A stretch of DNA of 64,000 nucleotides from Paenibacillus rubinfantis (GCF_001486505.1 NZ_LN909066.1:1282452-1346451); one strand, 5' to 3'. Counted from the first letter of the stretch, positions 51,975 through 61,546 are shown. Numbers and translations are program-made. The notes: generated by a model not told the origin, from the sequence alone.

Positions 51975-53615
51975 TTACTGGTTCCAACGATCATAGGCGG
52001 CTTGATACACTTCGGCAACGCGATCGCTGCCCATTTTCTTCAGCTGGCTGACGTATTTGTCCCAGTTGTCGAGCGGCTCTTGGCCGGTTACGAACTTCGC
52101 TTCCATTTGCGTTACGTACGTTTTCAGGTCGGACAGCAAAGCGGATACCTCGGATTGCTCCTCCGTTGTGAGGAAGGCATTTGGGAACGGCGGCTTGCCG
52201 ATCGGAGCTAACTTGGTTTGCGTTTGTTGCTCGATCCATTCATCGAACTCCGTTTTCAGGCCGTTCGTCATTTCGGCAAGATTAACACCCGGCGTCAAAA
52301 TGCCGTAGTTTGGCGTAATGGTTCCGCGATAATCCTCACGTTCCTTGCCGCCAGGCACCGGCAGCCATTCCTTGACCTTGTTTTCTTTATCCTTGTACTG
52401 CCACAGCAGTCCTTCCGGACCTTGGGTCCACAAGGTTGCCCCTTCATAGCTGTATTGGTAGTCGATCCAGCGCATCGTCGCTTCCGGACTCGGGTTGCTC
52501 TTCGTAATCGCGAACGTCCCGTTGGCCGACATGCCCGGATGTTTTCCGTACACCGGCGTACCGGCGATTTCGCTGGCGACCGGCGTCATCAGCGGATGAT
52601 CGGCGTTTGGCTCCCCGCCCAGTGTGAAGTATGGATGATAATCGCTGAACAAGGCGACTTGATTATTTTTACCCTTCGCTTTCTTCTGGTCGTCGGTTTG
52701 CGAGAATGTCTCGTGATCCAGCAGCTCTTCCTTCCACAAGCGGTTCATGAAAGTCAGATAACCCTTATAACCTTCCTCTTGCGGCGAATAGTGCACCTTG
52801 CCGTCCTTGTCAGCGTAGATGACCGTGTCATACATCCCCCAGAACCCGAGGAAGAACATCCGCAGATCGTCCAGCTTGACGGACGAGAGCGGGATTTCGT
52901 CCGCTTTACCGTTGCCGTTCGGGTCCTCTTCTTTCACGCGTTTCAGGTACGTATACAGCTCTTCGGTTGTCTTCGGCTCTTCCGCGTTTAACGCCTTCAG
53001 GAACTTGCCGTTATACCACATCGGGCCTCGGTACCACACCGCCGCGGTATCGATAAACGGCAGGGCATAGATATGTCCGTCCGTCGTCGTGATGTTCTTG
53101 CGTACGTCCGGGTTCTCATCAAGGATCTTCTTCAGGTTCGGCGCGTAGTTGTCGATCAGATCCTCCAGAGGAATCAGAATCCCTTGGCTGCCGTAGGTCA
53201 CTTGCTCCGCCGGGGTAATGTCTGCTGCGTACAGCATGTCCGGCAGGTCGCCGCTGGCGAAGACCAGGTTTTTCTTCGTACTGAAGCTATCGATGGGCGA
53301 CGTTTGGAACTCCACTTTGATCCCTGACAGCTTCTCCATCTCTTGAATGACAGGCATCGTGTTCCAATCCGCCATCCCCGCGTCGGGAGCGAACATCGTT
53401 AACGTGAGCGGTTCATCAACAATCGGAAACCCATCTTTCTTTACGCCTCCGGTGTTTTCAGAATTGGAAGCGTTCGTGCCCGAATTCGCCCCGCTCCCCG
53501 AATTGCCTGCCGTATTGCCGCCCGCCGAATTGCCGGACGAACCGCAGGCTGCCAGCAACGAGGCCAGCAGGAGCAAGCTCAAGGCTAACGCTCCGCGTCT
53601 TTTCAGCTTCTGCAT
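51975..53615 (-). CDS. Extracellular sugar-binding lipoprotein of the GH29 system
   Basis: 546-aa LplA-type solute-binding lipoprotein. Signal peptide with lipobox LLAAC (Cys24), then a long Gly/Ser/Asn linker to ~55. The binding fold contains 'DPNGNGKADEIP' (~230), an EF-hand-like calcium loop common in this subfamily. Ribosome site AAAGGAGG. It follows the two permease genes, a reversed order compared with most LplABC operons. It is distantly similar to the binding protein near 14 kb. Ligand inferred from neighbours: fucose-containing oligosaccharide. Confidence 0.9.
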   Translation of the reverse strand: MQKLKRRGALALSLLLLASLLAACGSSGNSAGGNTAGNSGSGANSGTNASNSENTGGVKKDGFPIVDEPLTLTMFAPDAGMADWNTMPVIQEMEKLSGIKVEFQTSPIDSFSTKKNLVFASGDLPDMLYAADITPAEQVTYGSQGILIPLEDLIDNYAPNLKKILDENPDVRKNITTTDGHIYALPFIDTAAVWYRGPMWYNGKFLKALNAEEPKTTEELYTYLKRVKEEDPNGNGKADEIPLSSVKLDDLRMFFLGFWGMYDTVIYADKDGKVHYSPQEEGYKGYLTFMNRLWKEELLDHETFSQTDDQKKAKGKNNQVALFSDYHPYFTLGGEPNADHPLMTPVASEIAGTPVYGKHPGMSANGTFAITKSNPSPEATMRWIDYQYSYEGATLWTQGPEGLLWQYKDKENKVKEWLPVPGGKEREDYRGTITPNYGILTPGVNLAEMTNGLKTEFDEWIEQQTQTKLAPIGKPPFPNAFLTTEEQSEVSALLSDLKTYVTQMEAKFVTGQEPLDNWDKYVSQLKKMGSDRVAEVYQAAYDRWNQ

Positions 53616-53657
53616 GAATGAATCCTCCTTTTGAATAGGTTTTGATGTATGGCAAGA

Positions 53658-54563
53658 TCATCCCTTGACGGAACCGATCATGACACCTTGCACAAAATAA
53701 CGCTGCAGGAAAGGATACACAACGATGACGGGCAACGTGGCCACGATAATCACCGCGTATTTGACCAGGGCGGCAACTTCCGCCCGGTTGTTTAGCGCCG
53801 TCGCCGTGGCGGCATCAATGGAGCCGGTTTGCGCCGACATCTCCTGCAGGACGAGAATTTGCCGGAGTACGAGCTGCAGCGGATATTTCGCGTGATCGTT
53901 TAAATAGATCATGGCCGAGAAGTAGCTGTTCCAGTGACCTACCCCAAAGAACAACGCCATGACCGCAATAATGGGGGTCGACAAAGGCAACACGATCCGG
54001 AAAAAGAGCCTAAAATTGCTGCAACCATCGATCTCCGCTGCCTCCTGCAGCTCCTTCGGAATGTTCGATTGAAAGAACGTCCGGCACACGATGAGATTCC
54101 AAACCGAGGTGGCCCCCGGCAAAATCAAAGCCCACATGCTGTTGACCAAACCTAAGTCCTTGATCAGCAAATAAGTGGGGACCAGACCGCCGCTGAAGAA
54201 CATCGTGACCATAAAGATCCCCATGAACAGGTTCCGCCCCACGAAGTCTTTGCGGCTGAGTGCGTAAGCGGCCGGGATCGTCACCGCCAGATTGACCAAC
54301 GTGCCTAGCACGGTATACAGAATCGTGTTCCCGTAACCGGTCCAGATCTGCGGGTCGCGGAACACGCGCTGATATCCTTCAAAAGTGAGGCCCATCGGCC
54401 ATAACCACATCTCTCCGGAAGCAACGTATTTCGGGGTGCTGACGGAGGCGCTGATGATATACAGGATAGGATAAGCGACGATCAGAAGCGCTAGAAATAG
54501 AAATACATAGTTACAGGCGAGAAATAGGCGATCTTTTCGAGTTTCTTTAATTGCCGATACCAC
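53658..54563 (-). CDS. Sugar ABC transporter permease, LplC type
   Basis: 301-aa permease with six helices, EAA loop 'EAAEIDGCSNFRLFFRIVLPL' and the C-terminal 'YFVQGVMIGSVKG' signature. GTG start after AAGGAG. It is 18 bp from the LplB-type gene and forms the pore with it. No ATPase gene is present in the operon. Confidence 0.92.
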   Translation of the reverse strand: MVSAIKETRKDRLFLACNYVFLFLALLIVAYPILYIISASVSTPKYVASGEMWLWPMGLTFEGYQRVFRDPQIWTGYGNTILYTVLGTLVNLAVTIPAAYALSRKDFVGRNLFMGIFMVTMFFSGGLVPTYLLIKDLGLVNSMWALILPGATSVWNLIVCRTFFQSNIPKELQEAAEIDGCSNFRLFFRIVLPLSTPIIAVMALFFGVGHWNSYFSAMIYLNDHAKYPLQLVLRQILVLQEMSAQTGSIDAATATALNNRAEVAALVKYAVIIVATLPVIVVYPFLQRYFVQGVMIGSVKG

Positions 54564-54581
54564 GTTTCACACTCCTTTCTC

Positions 54582-55544
54582 CTACCATAGGCTGTTTTCG
54601 CTGGTGCGTCGGACGATCTGGTTGACGGTGATGAGCAGGATCGCATTTACAACGGAGTTGAACAAGCCAACCGCCGTGGAGAAGCTGTACTGCGCATCCA
54701 GCAAGCCTGATCGGTAGACGAAGGTTGAGATGACGTCGGAGGATTCCATGTTCAGCGGGTTTTGCAGCAGCAGGATTTTCTCAAATCCCACGCCCAGCAG
54801 GCTGCCCATATTCAGAATCATCAGGATCGTGATCGTCGGCAAAATCGCCGGAATATTGATGTAGCGAATCCGCTGCATCCGCGAGGCTCCATCGAGAATC
54901 GCCGCTTCGTGCAATCCCGGATCTACGCCGGTCAACGCGGCCAGATAAATAATCGTCCCCCAGCCGGTGCCCTGCCACACGTCGGAGAAGACGTACACGG
55001 TTTTAAACCAGCGGGGATCGGTCAGAAAATCGGGAGGCGTAAACCCAAACGCTTCGATCACATTGACGATCATCCCCGTTGAAGGCGTCAGGAACGTAAT
55101 AATCATCCCCGCCATGACGACCATCGAGATAAAATGCGGCGCATAAGTTACGGTCTGTACCGTACGTTTGAAAAAACCGTCCTTCACCTCGTTAAAAGCG
55201 AGAGCCAGGATAATCGGAAGCGGGAACCCAACGGCCAGGCCGTAAAGACTGATGCCCAGCGTGTTCCACATCAGATCCCAGAAATAATAAGAATTAAAGA
55301 AGCGGACGAAATGGTCGAAGCCGACCCAGGGACTGCCCAGAATCCCGTTTACGGGAATAAAGTTTTTAAAAGCGATCTGAATCCCGTACATCGGCACGTA
55401 ACTGAAAATCAGAATACTTAATAGTGCAGGTGCGATAAAAATGTACAGTTGCCAATTCCGGAGGATCTTTTTCCTGAGTTTTATTTTCGTAGCGAACGGG
55501 GGCACGGGCCTGGTGTCAATGACGGTTGGCGCGCTTTTCTGCAT
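54582..55544 (-). CDS. Sugar ABC transporter permease, LplB type
   Basis: 320-aa permease with six helices after a ~35-residue cytoplasmic start. EAA loop 'EAAILDGASRMQRIRYINIPA' at ~210. First gene of the minus-strand run that continues through the binding protein and fucosidase. Ribosome site AAAGGAGGAG. Transcription starts in the region shared with the divergent AraC-type regulator, which probably controls it. Confidence 0.92.
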   Translation of the reverse strand: MQKSAPTVIDTRPVPPFATKIKLRKKILRNWQLYIFIAPALLSILIFSYVPMYGIQIAFKNFIPVNGILGSPWVGFDHFVRFFNSYYFWDLMWNTLGISLYGLAVGFPLPIILALAFNEVKDGFFKRTVQTVTYAPHFISMVVMAGMIITFLTPSTGMIVNVIEAFGFTPPDFLTDPRWFKTVYVFSDVWQGTGWGTIIYLAALTGVDPGLHEAAILDGASRMQRIRYINIPAILPTITILMILNMGSLLGVGFEKILLLQNPLNMESSDVISTFVYRSGLLDAQYSFSTAVGLFNSVVNAILLITVNQIVRRTSENSLW

Positions 55545-55885
55545 CGGCGACTCCTCCTTTTTTTCTGAAGTGTACCGGAGCCCCGAACCCGCGTAAATAT
55601 GTCATTTTGCTTCACACGAACAAAACGGCGAAGCAAATTTTACAAATCACTTGATTTTCATGTCATTAAAGTTAACATAAACTTGTCCCGAACCAGAAGT
55701 GGGAATGTGTATTTTTTTACCGACAATGTCCCGAGCCAACAGGCTAAACCCGCGGTGTACAGGCCCCGGCAAGCAAAAATGACATGTTCCTTCCGGGAGT
55801 CCCGATACTTTCTTCCCTTGCGTTATCCGGCATTCTCCTTTACATTTTATATAAAAAAATAGAGCGGACAGGGGGCAGACGCAAA
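55545..55885. promoter_or_regulatory. Divergent control region of the GH29 importer and its regulator
   Basis: About 340 bp without a convincing gene. The sequence is AT-rich in the middle. ATGTCATT occurs in direct orientation at 55599 and 55660 and inverted (AATGACAT) at 55778, a possible binding site for the AraC-type protein. No clear sigma-A promoter was identified on either strand. Confidence 0.45.
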
Positions 55886-58192
55886 GTGAAGCTGAATTAT
55901 TTCAAGTCCAAGCTTTTTCAAAAATACACCTGGTCTTACTTGTTCATGCTGCTGGTTCCACTTGCATTGTTATCGGTCTTCATCTATAACAGCGCGGTCC
56001 GCAATCTCCGCTCCGAAATCGAACAATCCCATTTGAATCAGCTGTCTCAGGCCAAGACGATCGTCGACACCCATGTGAAGCAATTAAGCGACATCGCTTC
56101 ACGGGTTGCTTACGATGTACAGCTGGCCCGCTACCGCGTACACGACCCGTATTACAGCCTGGAAGCGATCAATGCGCTCAAAAATTACAAAGCGACCAGC
56201 CCGATTATCGGAGAAATGTTCCTGTACTTCCATGGGGATGAGAGGATTTATTCCACCGCCGGAATGACGAGCCTGGACGTGTTTCACGAACATTATCATT
56301 TTCTGGACTGGGAAGGTCCCAAACTGGTCGAGGACCTGAACTCGGTCAAATTTCCCGTGATTCAACCCACCGAAATGCGGAACCAAAATGGAACGATGCA
56401 GCAGTCCGTGCTAGCTTATCTCGTCCCGATCACCCCAAACAACCCGAATCCGCATGGGACGTTAATGTACTTAATCCAGAAATCGGAACTAACCGGACTC
56501 ATCGATACGATTCTGGGCAACTATGAAGGCTCTTCCTATATTTTTGATAACACCGGCCGCGTGATGGCCTCCAAGAACAATCAAGAACAACCGCTCCCGG
56601 CCGCGGACCTGCAAAAATTGGTTACGCTTACAACCGGCATCCACAGCGTAGATTTAGGCGGGGTCTCGCATTCGGTCGTTTCGGTTAAATCGGACACGAA
56701 TGGATGGGAATACGTCACCTTGATGCCAAGCTCGCAGTTCCTCGGCAGCGTGCTGCACCTGCGCAGCTTGATGATCCTGCTCTTAACGGTGCTGGTCATC
56801 GTCGGAACCGCAGCGGCTCTGATCTTGGCCCGGCGCCAGTTCCATCCCATCCTCGATCTCGTGGAGTTCGCCGATTCGAAATCGAAATCCGCGGGGCCGG
56901 CTGCCGTACCGCGAAAGGCCGGTAACGAACTGGACCGTATCCGCACGGCATTGCAGGAATACAGCTCGCGTGCCGATTTACAGGAGCCGTATGCGCGCAA
57001 CCATTTTCTATTGATGCTGCTGAAATACGGGAACGCCCGCACCCTCGTGCCTCAACTGTTGAACTCGCTTGAGATCAACCTGTCCCGAACTCATTATTTC
57101 GCTATGGTTATCGGCCGCGATGAGACGGCCAAAAGCCGGCTGGACAGCCATGATTGGCAAGCGATGATCGGGCGACTGGCCGCGGCGGAGATTCCCGAAT
57201 ACGGTGCAAGCCTGTATAGCGTCGAGCTGCCTAAGCCGGGGCAGATCGCGCTGATCGTTGGCTTCGATAAGGTCGACTCCTGGTCGGGGCCTGACCAGTT
57301 CCGCCGAATCGTCCACCGCGTCCATGACGATCTCCTGGAGCGGTACCGCATCGACCCTGTGATCGGCGTTGGTACTTATTACAACGATCCCGATCAATTG
57401 AATCAATCGTTTATCGAAGCCTGCTCGGCCTTCGAATCGCGGATGTTTGCCGGACACGGCAGCATCACGTTTTTTGAGAAGCTGTCCCATGCGCCGGGCG
57501 AAACGTCCTGGGTGCCGAAGAACGAGCTGCTGAAGTTGTCCCAAAGCTTGAAGCAAGGCAGCTACGAGGTCGCCGCTCAAACGATCGACGAGGCGATGAA
57601 TGTGCTGCGGAACCCGGATTTGACCGTCGAAATGAAGCGCTGTATCAGCTTTGACATCTTAAACGCGATTTTGCGCACGGGGATGGAGCTGGGGGTTCGC
57701 GATTGGACGCCCGATATCCCGGGGTCCGATGCGTTTAATTCTCTGCAGGAGCTGGAGCGCCATTTCCTTCGACTCGCCTCGCGGATCTGTGAGCTGGCCC
57801 TGCAAAACGAACGCAAGGAAGAGCATTCCCTGATGGACCGGATCATCGCCTATATCGACAGCAACTACATGGACCACGCGTTAAGCCTGGAGGCGATCTC
57901 CTGCAAATATTCGATCTCGGTTTCCTATTTCAGCCGTTCCTTCAAAGACCAGATGGGCATTAACTTCGTCCAATACATCTGGCAAAAACGAATGATGGCC
58001 GTCATGAACGATCTGACGTCCACCAATGATCCGCTGAAGGATATCATCCAACGGGTCGGTTATCTCGACACGCCTAACTTCATTCGCAAGTTCAAGAAGG
58101 AAACCGGCCTGACTCCAGGCCAATACCGCAAGCTGTATTCGCCGGCGGAGCCAAATGATCCACCGTTATCGAATTCGGCGGATGTCGGGTAA
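55886..58192 (+). CDS. Membrane-anchored AraC-family regulator
   Basis: 768-aa one-component sensor. TM1 ~18-36 and TM2 ~293-315 enclose a Cache-like extracellular domain; a cytoplasmic linker region follows ('RTHYFAMVIGRDE'). The last ~100 residues are an AraC double HTH ('ALSLEAISCKYSISVSYFSRSFKDQMG', 'DIIQRVGYLDTPNFIRKFKKETGL'). I use the GTG start behind a GGGGG run; the open frame begins 34 codons earlier with no ribosome site. It probably senses the sugar outside the cell and activates the divergent importer/GH29 genes. It is a single-protein counterpart of the YesM/YesN pair near 15-18 kb. Confidence 0.88.
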   Translation: MKLNYFKSKLFQKYTWSYLFMLLVPLALLSVFIYNSAVRNLRSEIEQSHLNQLSQAKTIVDTHVKQLSDIASRVAYDVQLARYRVHDPYYSLEAINALKNYKATSPIIGEMFLYFHGDERIYSTAGMTSLDVFHEHYHFLDWEGPKLVEDLNSVKFPVIQPTEMRNQNGTMQQSVLAYLVPITPNNPNPHGTLMYLIQKSELTGLIDTILGNYEGSSYIFDNTGRVMASKNNQEQPLPAADLQKLVTLTTGIHSVDLGGVSHSVVSVKSDTNGWEYVTLMPSSQFLGSVLHLRSLMILLLTVLVIVGTAAALILARRQFHPILDLVEFADSKSKSAGPAAVPRKAGNELDRIRTALQEYSSRADLQEPYARNHFLLMLLKYGNARTLVPQLLNSLEINLSRTHYFAMVIGRDETAKSRLDSHDWQAMIGRLAAAEIPEYGASLYSVELPKPGQIALIVGFDKVDSWSGPDQFRRIVHRVHDDLLERYRIDPVIGVGTYYNDPDQLNQSFIEACSAFESRMFAGHGSITFFEKLSHAPGETSWVPKNELLKLSQSLKQGSYEVAAQTIDEAMNVLRNPDLTVEMKRCISFDILNAILRTGMELGVRDWTPDIPGSDAFNSLQELERHFLRLASRICELALQNERKEEHSLMDRIIAYIDSNYMDHALSLEAISCKYSISVSYFSRSFKDQMGINFVQYIWQKRMMAVMNDLTSTNDPLKDIIQRVGYLDTPNFIRKFKKETGLTPGQYRKLYSPAEPNDPPLSNSADVG

Positions 58193-58233
58193 AGACCGTT
58201 GTTCTGCAGAAGCAGGACGCCAAGAACGCGAAG

Positions 58234-58271
58234 AAGGCTGCCTAAGCTTAAGTGCTTGGGCAGCCTTTTTT
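58234..58271 (+). terminator. Terminator of the membrane AraC regulator gene
   Basis: AAGGCTGCC-TAAGC pairs with GCTT-GGGCAGCCTT, followed by a T-run of five more bases. Confidence 0.9.
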
Positions 58272-58284
58272 TGGATTCCTCGTT

Positions 58285-59457
58285 TTATTTTCCGCAGCAT
58301 TTCTTGTATTTCAATCCGCTTCCGCAAGGGCAAGGTTCGTTGCGGCCAATCTTGGTCGAACGGGCCTGCTTCACGACATGCCCGCGAATGGAGGCGATCT
58401 CCGCCGTTGGAGTCCCGGGACTCTCCTGCATCCGGCGCAGCTCGTCCAACGTATGTCCGGCATGGGACCACATGCGGGTATGGTCATAGACATCAGTGAT
58501 CAGCGCGACGGTTTGTTTCGCCTGTTGTTGGGAGGTAAAGTCCAGATCCCGTCGCTCAAACTCGTAAAGCAGATCCTCCAGGGAGGCTTCCATCGAGCAG
58601 CCAAGCTGGATGTCGTCTACCAGGTATTCCGCGCTTTCTTGGTCCAGCCGGAAATCCTTCGTGACATGCTCCCGCAGCGCCGCAAGTTGCGGAGTTATCT
58701 CGAAGTAGTCGTGATCCGCATATTTGAACAGCTCCTGTTGGTCCGGCACATAGTAAGGTTTTCCTTGCACCTTTTCCATAAGAGCGTCAAATTCTTTATC
58801 TTCCATGTCCAACGAGGCGATGGTTCCCTGCCGCAGCTCGAAATACTGATCTGTCCGTACGAGAAATCCTTCAAGCTGCTGCAGCAATTCCTCTTCGGTG
58901 ACGGGCGCTTGGCTGTTCTGGGCGTTAAAGATCTCAACCAGCTTCGCCGGGGCGATGAATCCGTATAGATTCACCGCCGCCATGAGGTAAGTGTAAAGCA
59001 GTTGGCTTCTTTGCAGCGCCTGTCGGAAAGCCGGTTGATCCAGCTTCTGGAAGGTCGCTTGCACTTCGTCCGGAATCACCAAATGCAGCCGATTGTCGGC
59101 AAAAAAGGTAAACAGCAAGCCGCGATCCAGGAAGTAATAGTAGTAGCCAAAAGGCGTCGCGTTGCTGGGTTGATAGGAACCGTCCAGCAGCGAGTTGAAC
59201 AGCTCCCATTCCTTGGGCCGGCTGTTCAGTAAGGCCGCTTGAAGCGTCTCGGCATCCGCAATGCTGTCCTGCACGGCGGCAACCAGCTCCTCCTTCTTCA
59301 TCTTGGAGCGCCCGGAGATATTATAGACGGAGGCTAACGCAGCCAACCTGGTTTTGGTTAGGCTTGGCAAGATATCCGCCAAACGTTGCATCTTCTCGCC
59401 GATGATGGCGTGTTTGATGTTGTTTTCCTCCAGCAGTTGATTGGTCTCATCATTCAT
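58285..59457 (-). CDS. SEC-C metal-binding domain protein
   Basis: 390-aa protein ending in the SEC-C zinc motif 'NEPCPCGSGLKYKKCCG' (Cys-x-Cys-x8-Cys-Cys), as found at the end of SecA. Residues ~30-65 look like a Rho N-terminal-like (SAP-type) helical domain ('LTKTRLAALASVYNISGRSKMKKEELVAAV'). The middle ~300 residues are helical and not assigned. Such proteins are common in Firmicutes with unknown roles, perhaps in nucleic-acid or ribosome contact. It is downstream of the dehydrogenase gene by 24 bp and may share its transcript. Confidence 0.82.
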   Translation of the reverse strand: MNDETNQLLEENNIKHAIIGEKMQRLADILPSLTKTRLAALASVYNISGRSKMKKEELVAAVQDSIADAETLQAALLNSRPKEWELFNSLLDGSYQPSNATPFGYYYYFLDRGLLFTFFADNRLHLVIPDEVQATFQKLDQPAFRQALQRSQLLYTYLMAAVNLYGFIAPAKLVEIFNAQNSQAPVTEEELLQQLEGFLVRTDQYFELRQGTIASLDMEDKEFDALMEKVQGKPYYVPDQQELFKYADHDYFEITPQLAALREHVTKDFRLDQESAEYLVDDIQLGCSMEASLEDLLYEFERRDLDFTSQQQAKQTVALITDVYDHTRMWSHAGHTLDELRRMQESPGTPTAEIASIRGHVVKQARSTKIGRNEPCPCGSGLKYKKCCGK

Positions 59458-59481
59458 TGTAAAAACTACTCCTTCTTCATA

Positions 59482-60468
59482 TCATTCAAACGGATATTTC
59501 AGCCCCCACTGCCCGCGGATCTGATCCATCAGACGCAGAATGGCCAGCGATTCATCCAGCGGGATGTCACTGCTTTCGGTTAACCCGGCGCTCAGTGCCC
59601 GGCCAACCGCTTCCGCTTCATAAGCATATCCTTTAAAGGTTCGGTCATCGGTGACCGTCTCCGGTTCCTCCCCATCGACGTACAATGTAGCCGTGGTCGC
59701 GTTCAGGAACCCGGGAACGTAAATCTTGCCGTTTGTCCCATGGATATAGGCGTCGTTGCCGATCGCCAGCCGAACGGCCCCATTCAGCGAGGCAACAGCA
59801 CCATTATTGTAGGTTAACAGCACGGAAAAATGTTCGTCAACCCCAGTCTCTCCAAGATGGGCTGTGCTTTGAACGTGCTGCGGATGCGGACCCAACACCA
59901 TCGATGCGAACGAAATCGGATAAATCCCGGCATCCAGCAGCGCCCCGCCGCCGAGCTCGGGGTTCAACAGCCGCCCGGCCGGATCCCAGCCGACGCGGAA
60001 ACCGAAGTCGGCTTTCACCAGCCGCACCTCGCCAATCCGTCCCGCCGCCAACCATTCCCGTACGCGGCGAATGACCGGCAGGAACCGCGTCCACATCGCT
60101 TCCATCAGAAACAGCTTGCGTTCGCGCGCGTAAGCGACCAATTCCTCCAACTCGGTGCTGTTGACCGTAAACGGCTTTTCACATAGAACCGCTTTTCCCG
60201 CCCGCAGCGCGGTCAGGACGTTCTCCTTATGGTAAGGATGCGGCGTCGCCACATAAACGGCGTCCACCTCCGGGTCGGCGACCAGCTCCTCATAGCTTCC
60301 ATACGCCTTCGAAATTCCAAACTTCTCGGCGAACGCCTTAGCCTTCTCCAGGTTCCTCGAGCCGATCGCATAAGCTTCCCCGTTCTTTGCGTAAGCCAGG
60401 TCCCCCGCAAACGATTCAGCAATGCCGCCGGCCGCCAGTATTCCCCACTTGATTGTCGCCTCTCCCAT
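59482..60468 (-). CDS. Gfo/Idh/MocA-family dehydrogenase (4)
   Basis: 328-aa NAD(P)-dependent oxidoreductase. Nucleotide-binding start 'WGILAAGGIAESFAGDL' (~8-24), signature CEKPFTVN (~94), 'FLMEAMWTRFLPV' (~119) and 'GGALLDAGIYPISFAS' (~173). The MWTRF and DAGIYP motifs are those of the dihydrodiol / D-xylose dehydrogenase-like branch, different from the three members at 27-32 kb. Ribosome site GGAAGGATCG before ATG. Substrate probably an aldose or cyclic diol. Confidence 0.9.
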   Translation of the reverse strand: MGEATIKWGILAAGGIAESFAGDLAYAKNGEAYAIGSRNLEKAKAFAEKFGISKAYGSYEELVADPEVDAVYVATPHPYHKENVLTALRAGKAVLCEKPFTVNSTELEELVAYARERKLFLMEAMWTRFLPVIRRVREWLAAGRIGEVRLVKADFGFRVGWDPAGRLLNPELGGGALLDAGIYPISFASMVLGPHPQHVQSTAHLGETGVDEHFSVLLTYNNGAVASLNGAVRLAIGNDAYIHGTNGKIYVPGFLNATTATLYVDGEEPETVTDDRTFKGYAYEAEAVGRALSAGLTESSDIPLDESLAILRLMDQIRGQWGLKYPFE

Positions 60469-60641
60469 CGATCCTTCCTCCTTCGTCGCGATGATTACAT
60501 AGATTAATTATACCTATTTACGGGGAATGAGGAAACGGAGCGGATGGGAGCGGGCAGGAATGCTGCACTCCGTACAACCTTTTCGATCCAAACGGCTGCA
60601 TCAATGGCCCGCGTTCCGCGCTCTGTTCCTGCCTCCCGATA

Positions 60642-60650
60642 TGTTATAAT
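60642..60650 (+). promoter_or_regulatory. Extended -10 promoter candidate for the next gene
   Basis: TGTTATAAT: a perfect TATAAT with the TG extension. The -35 is weak. The leader to the start codon is about 58 nt. Confidence 0.55.
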
Positions 60651-60713
60651 CAGGAAGCGCGGGACGAAGCCTTGCATTGGCCCGCAAATTCGCGAGTTGA
60701 GAGGTTGGGCAGC

Positions 60714-61217
60714 ATGCTGACGTTTGAGCAGAAATTGGAAGTTTTTCAGTCCTTTCCCGAGCTGGAGCAACGCAACGTATCGCTGGGTCGGGTTAATTTT
60801 CACTATGAAGGCAGCGCTTATGATAAAAAAACGGTCGTCTACCACCTGCACCCGAACGGGAACGGTTATGTTTACGCCGGGCTGCTGGACGGTTACGAGA
60901 CCGATGATAAAGGGTTTGTCAACATCCGGGACCTGACGGAGCCGGAGCTGCGCCGTCTGGTAAGAGAATCGATCAACGTTATGTCCATCCGTCAGGACGG
61001 AGAGACCGGTTCGCGTCCGGTAACCGCGGAGACGCCTGCCCGCAGCGCATCGCCAGGAGGCGTGTGGACCAATGCCAAAGGCGAGCAGCTGACGCTTAAA
61101 TACGAAGATGACCTTTGGTATATCTACTCCGGCCTGAGCTTGGAGATGGCCTTCGAAACCCGTGAGGAAGCCGGCGAATATTTGGCGGAGGAAGGTTTTT
61201 CCCCGGTAAAAGGGTAA
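60714..61217 (+). CDS. Conserved-looking hypothetical protein
   Basis: 167-aa cytoplasmic protein I do not recognise. The N-terminal ~90 residues alternate short strands and helices ('FHYEGSAYDKKTVVYHLHPNGNGYVYAGLL'), a Pro/Ala/Ser linker is at ~105-118, and the C-terminal ~45 residues ('GEQLTLKYEDDLWYIYSGLSLEMAFETREEAGEYL') form a second small alpha/beta unit. AGAGG before the chosen ATG supports this start over one 14 codons upstream. It has its own extended -10 promoter and terminator. Confidence 0.75.
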   Translation: MLTFEQKLEVFQSFPELEQRNVSLGRVNFHYEGSAYDKKTVVYHLHPNGNGYVYAGLLDGYETDDKGFVNIRDLTEPELRRLVRESINVMSIRQDGETGSRPVTAETPARSASPGGVWTNAKGEQLTLKYEDDLWYIYSGLSLEMAFETREEAGEYLAEEGFSPVKG

Positions 61218-61271
61218 CCAAAGCGCCCCACTTTAACAGTTTTAACAAATTAAATAGCCCAAAACCTAAAC

Positions 61272-61303
61272 GACCATGCCCTTCTGGGGGATGGTTTTTT
61301 TAA
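61272..61303 (+). terminator. Terminator of the hypothetical gene
   Basis: ACCATGCCC and GGGGGATGGT form a stem with a TTCT loop, followed by seven T in total. Confidence 0.75.
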
Positions 61304-61348
61304 TTATGCCAAAAAAAGTTTGAATTTGTTCAATAAATTGTTTGATTT

Positions 61349-61398
61349 TTGACACAAAATGTTCAATAATTAAGTTAGACACAAATTGTTCACAATTT
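61349..61398 (+). promoter_or_regulatory. Direct repeats before a small membrane-protein gene
   Basis: GACACAAAWTGTTCA occurs at 61351 and 61378, 27 bp apart. The second is part of a palindrome AAATTG-TTCA-CAATTT, and a related TTTGTTCAATAA stands at 61325. A perfect TTGACA overlaps the first repeat. Probably the binding region of an unidentified regulator. Confidence 0.5.
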
Positions 61399-61432
61399 GA
61401 TTGGCCAGTGAAATGTAAAGGAGCGAATCCTC

Positions 61433-61546
61433 ATGTGGCAACCGGAGAAATTGAAAGGTAACGCGTTTCTGTGGATTATCGGACTAGGCACGTTTTATGC
61501 GGTGTTCTACACGGTATTTACTCTTCTCTCGATTCACGGTCAATAA
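61433..61546 (+). CDS. Small single-helix membrane protein
   Basis: 37 codons starting MWQPEKLKGN, preceded by AAAGGAG with 8-9 nt spacing. After ten polar residues comes one hydrophobic helix ('AFLWIIGLGTFYAVFYTVFTLLS', ~11-33) rich in aromatic residues, then a short tail. This size and layout are those of small membrane subunits or regulators, such as accessory proteins of respiratory oxidases or transporters, but I cannot name a family. It stands alone between terminators with repeated motifs in its upstream region. Confidence 0.6.
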   Translation: MWQPEKLKGNAFLWIIGLGTFYAVFYTVFTLLSIHGQ

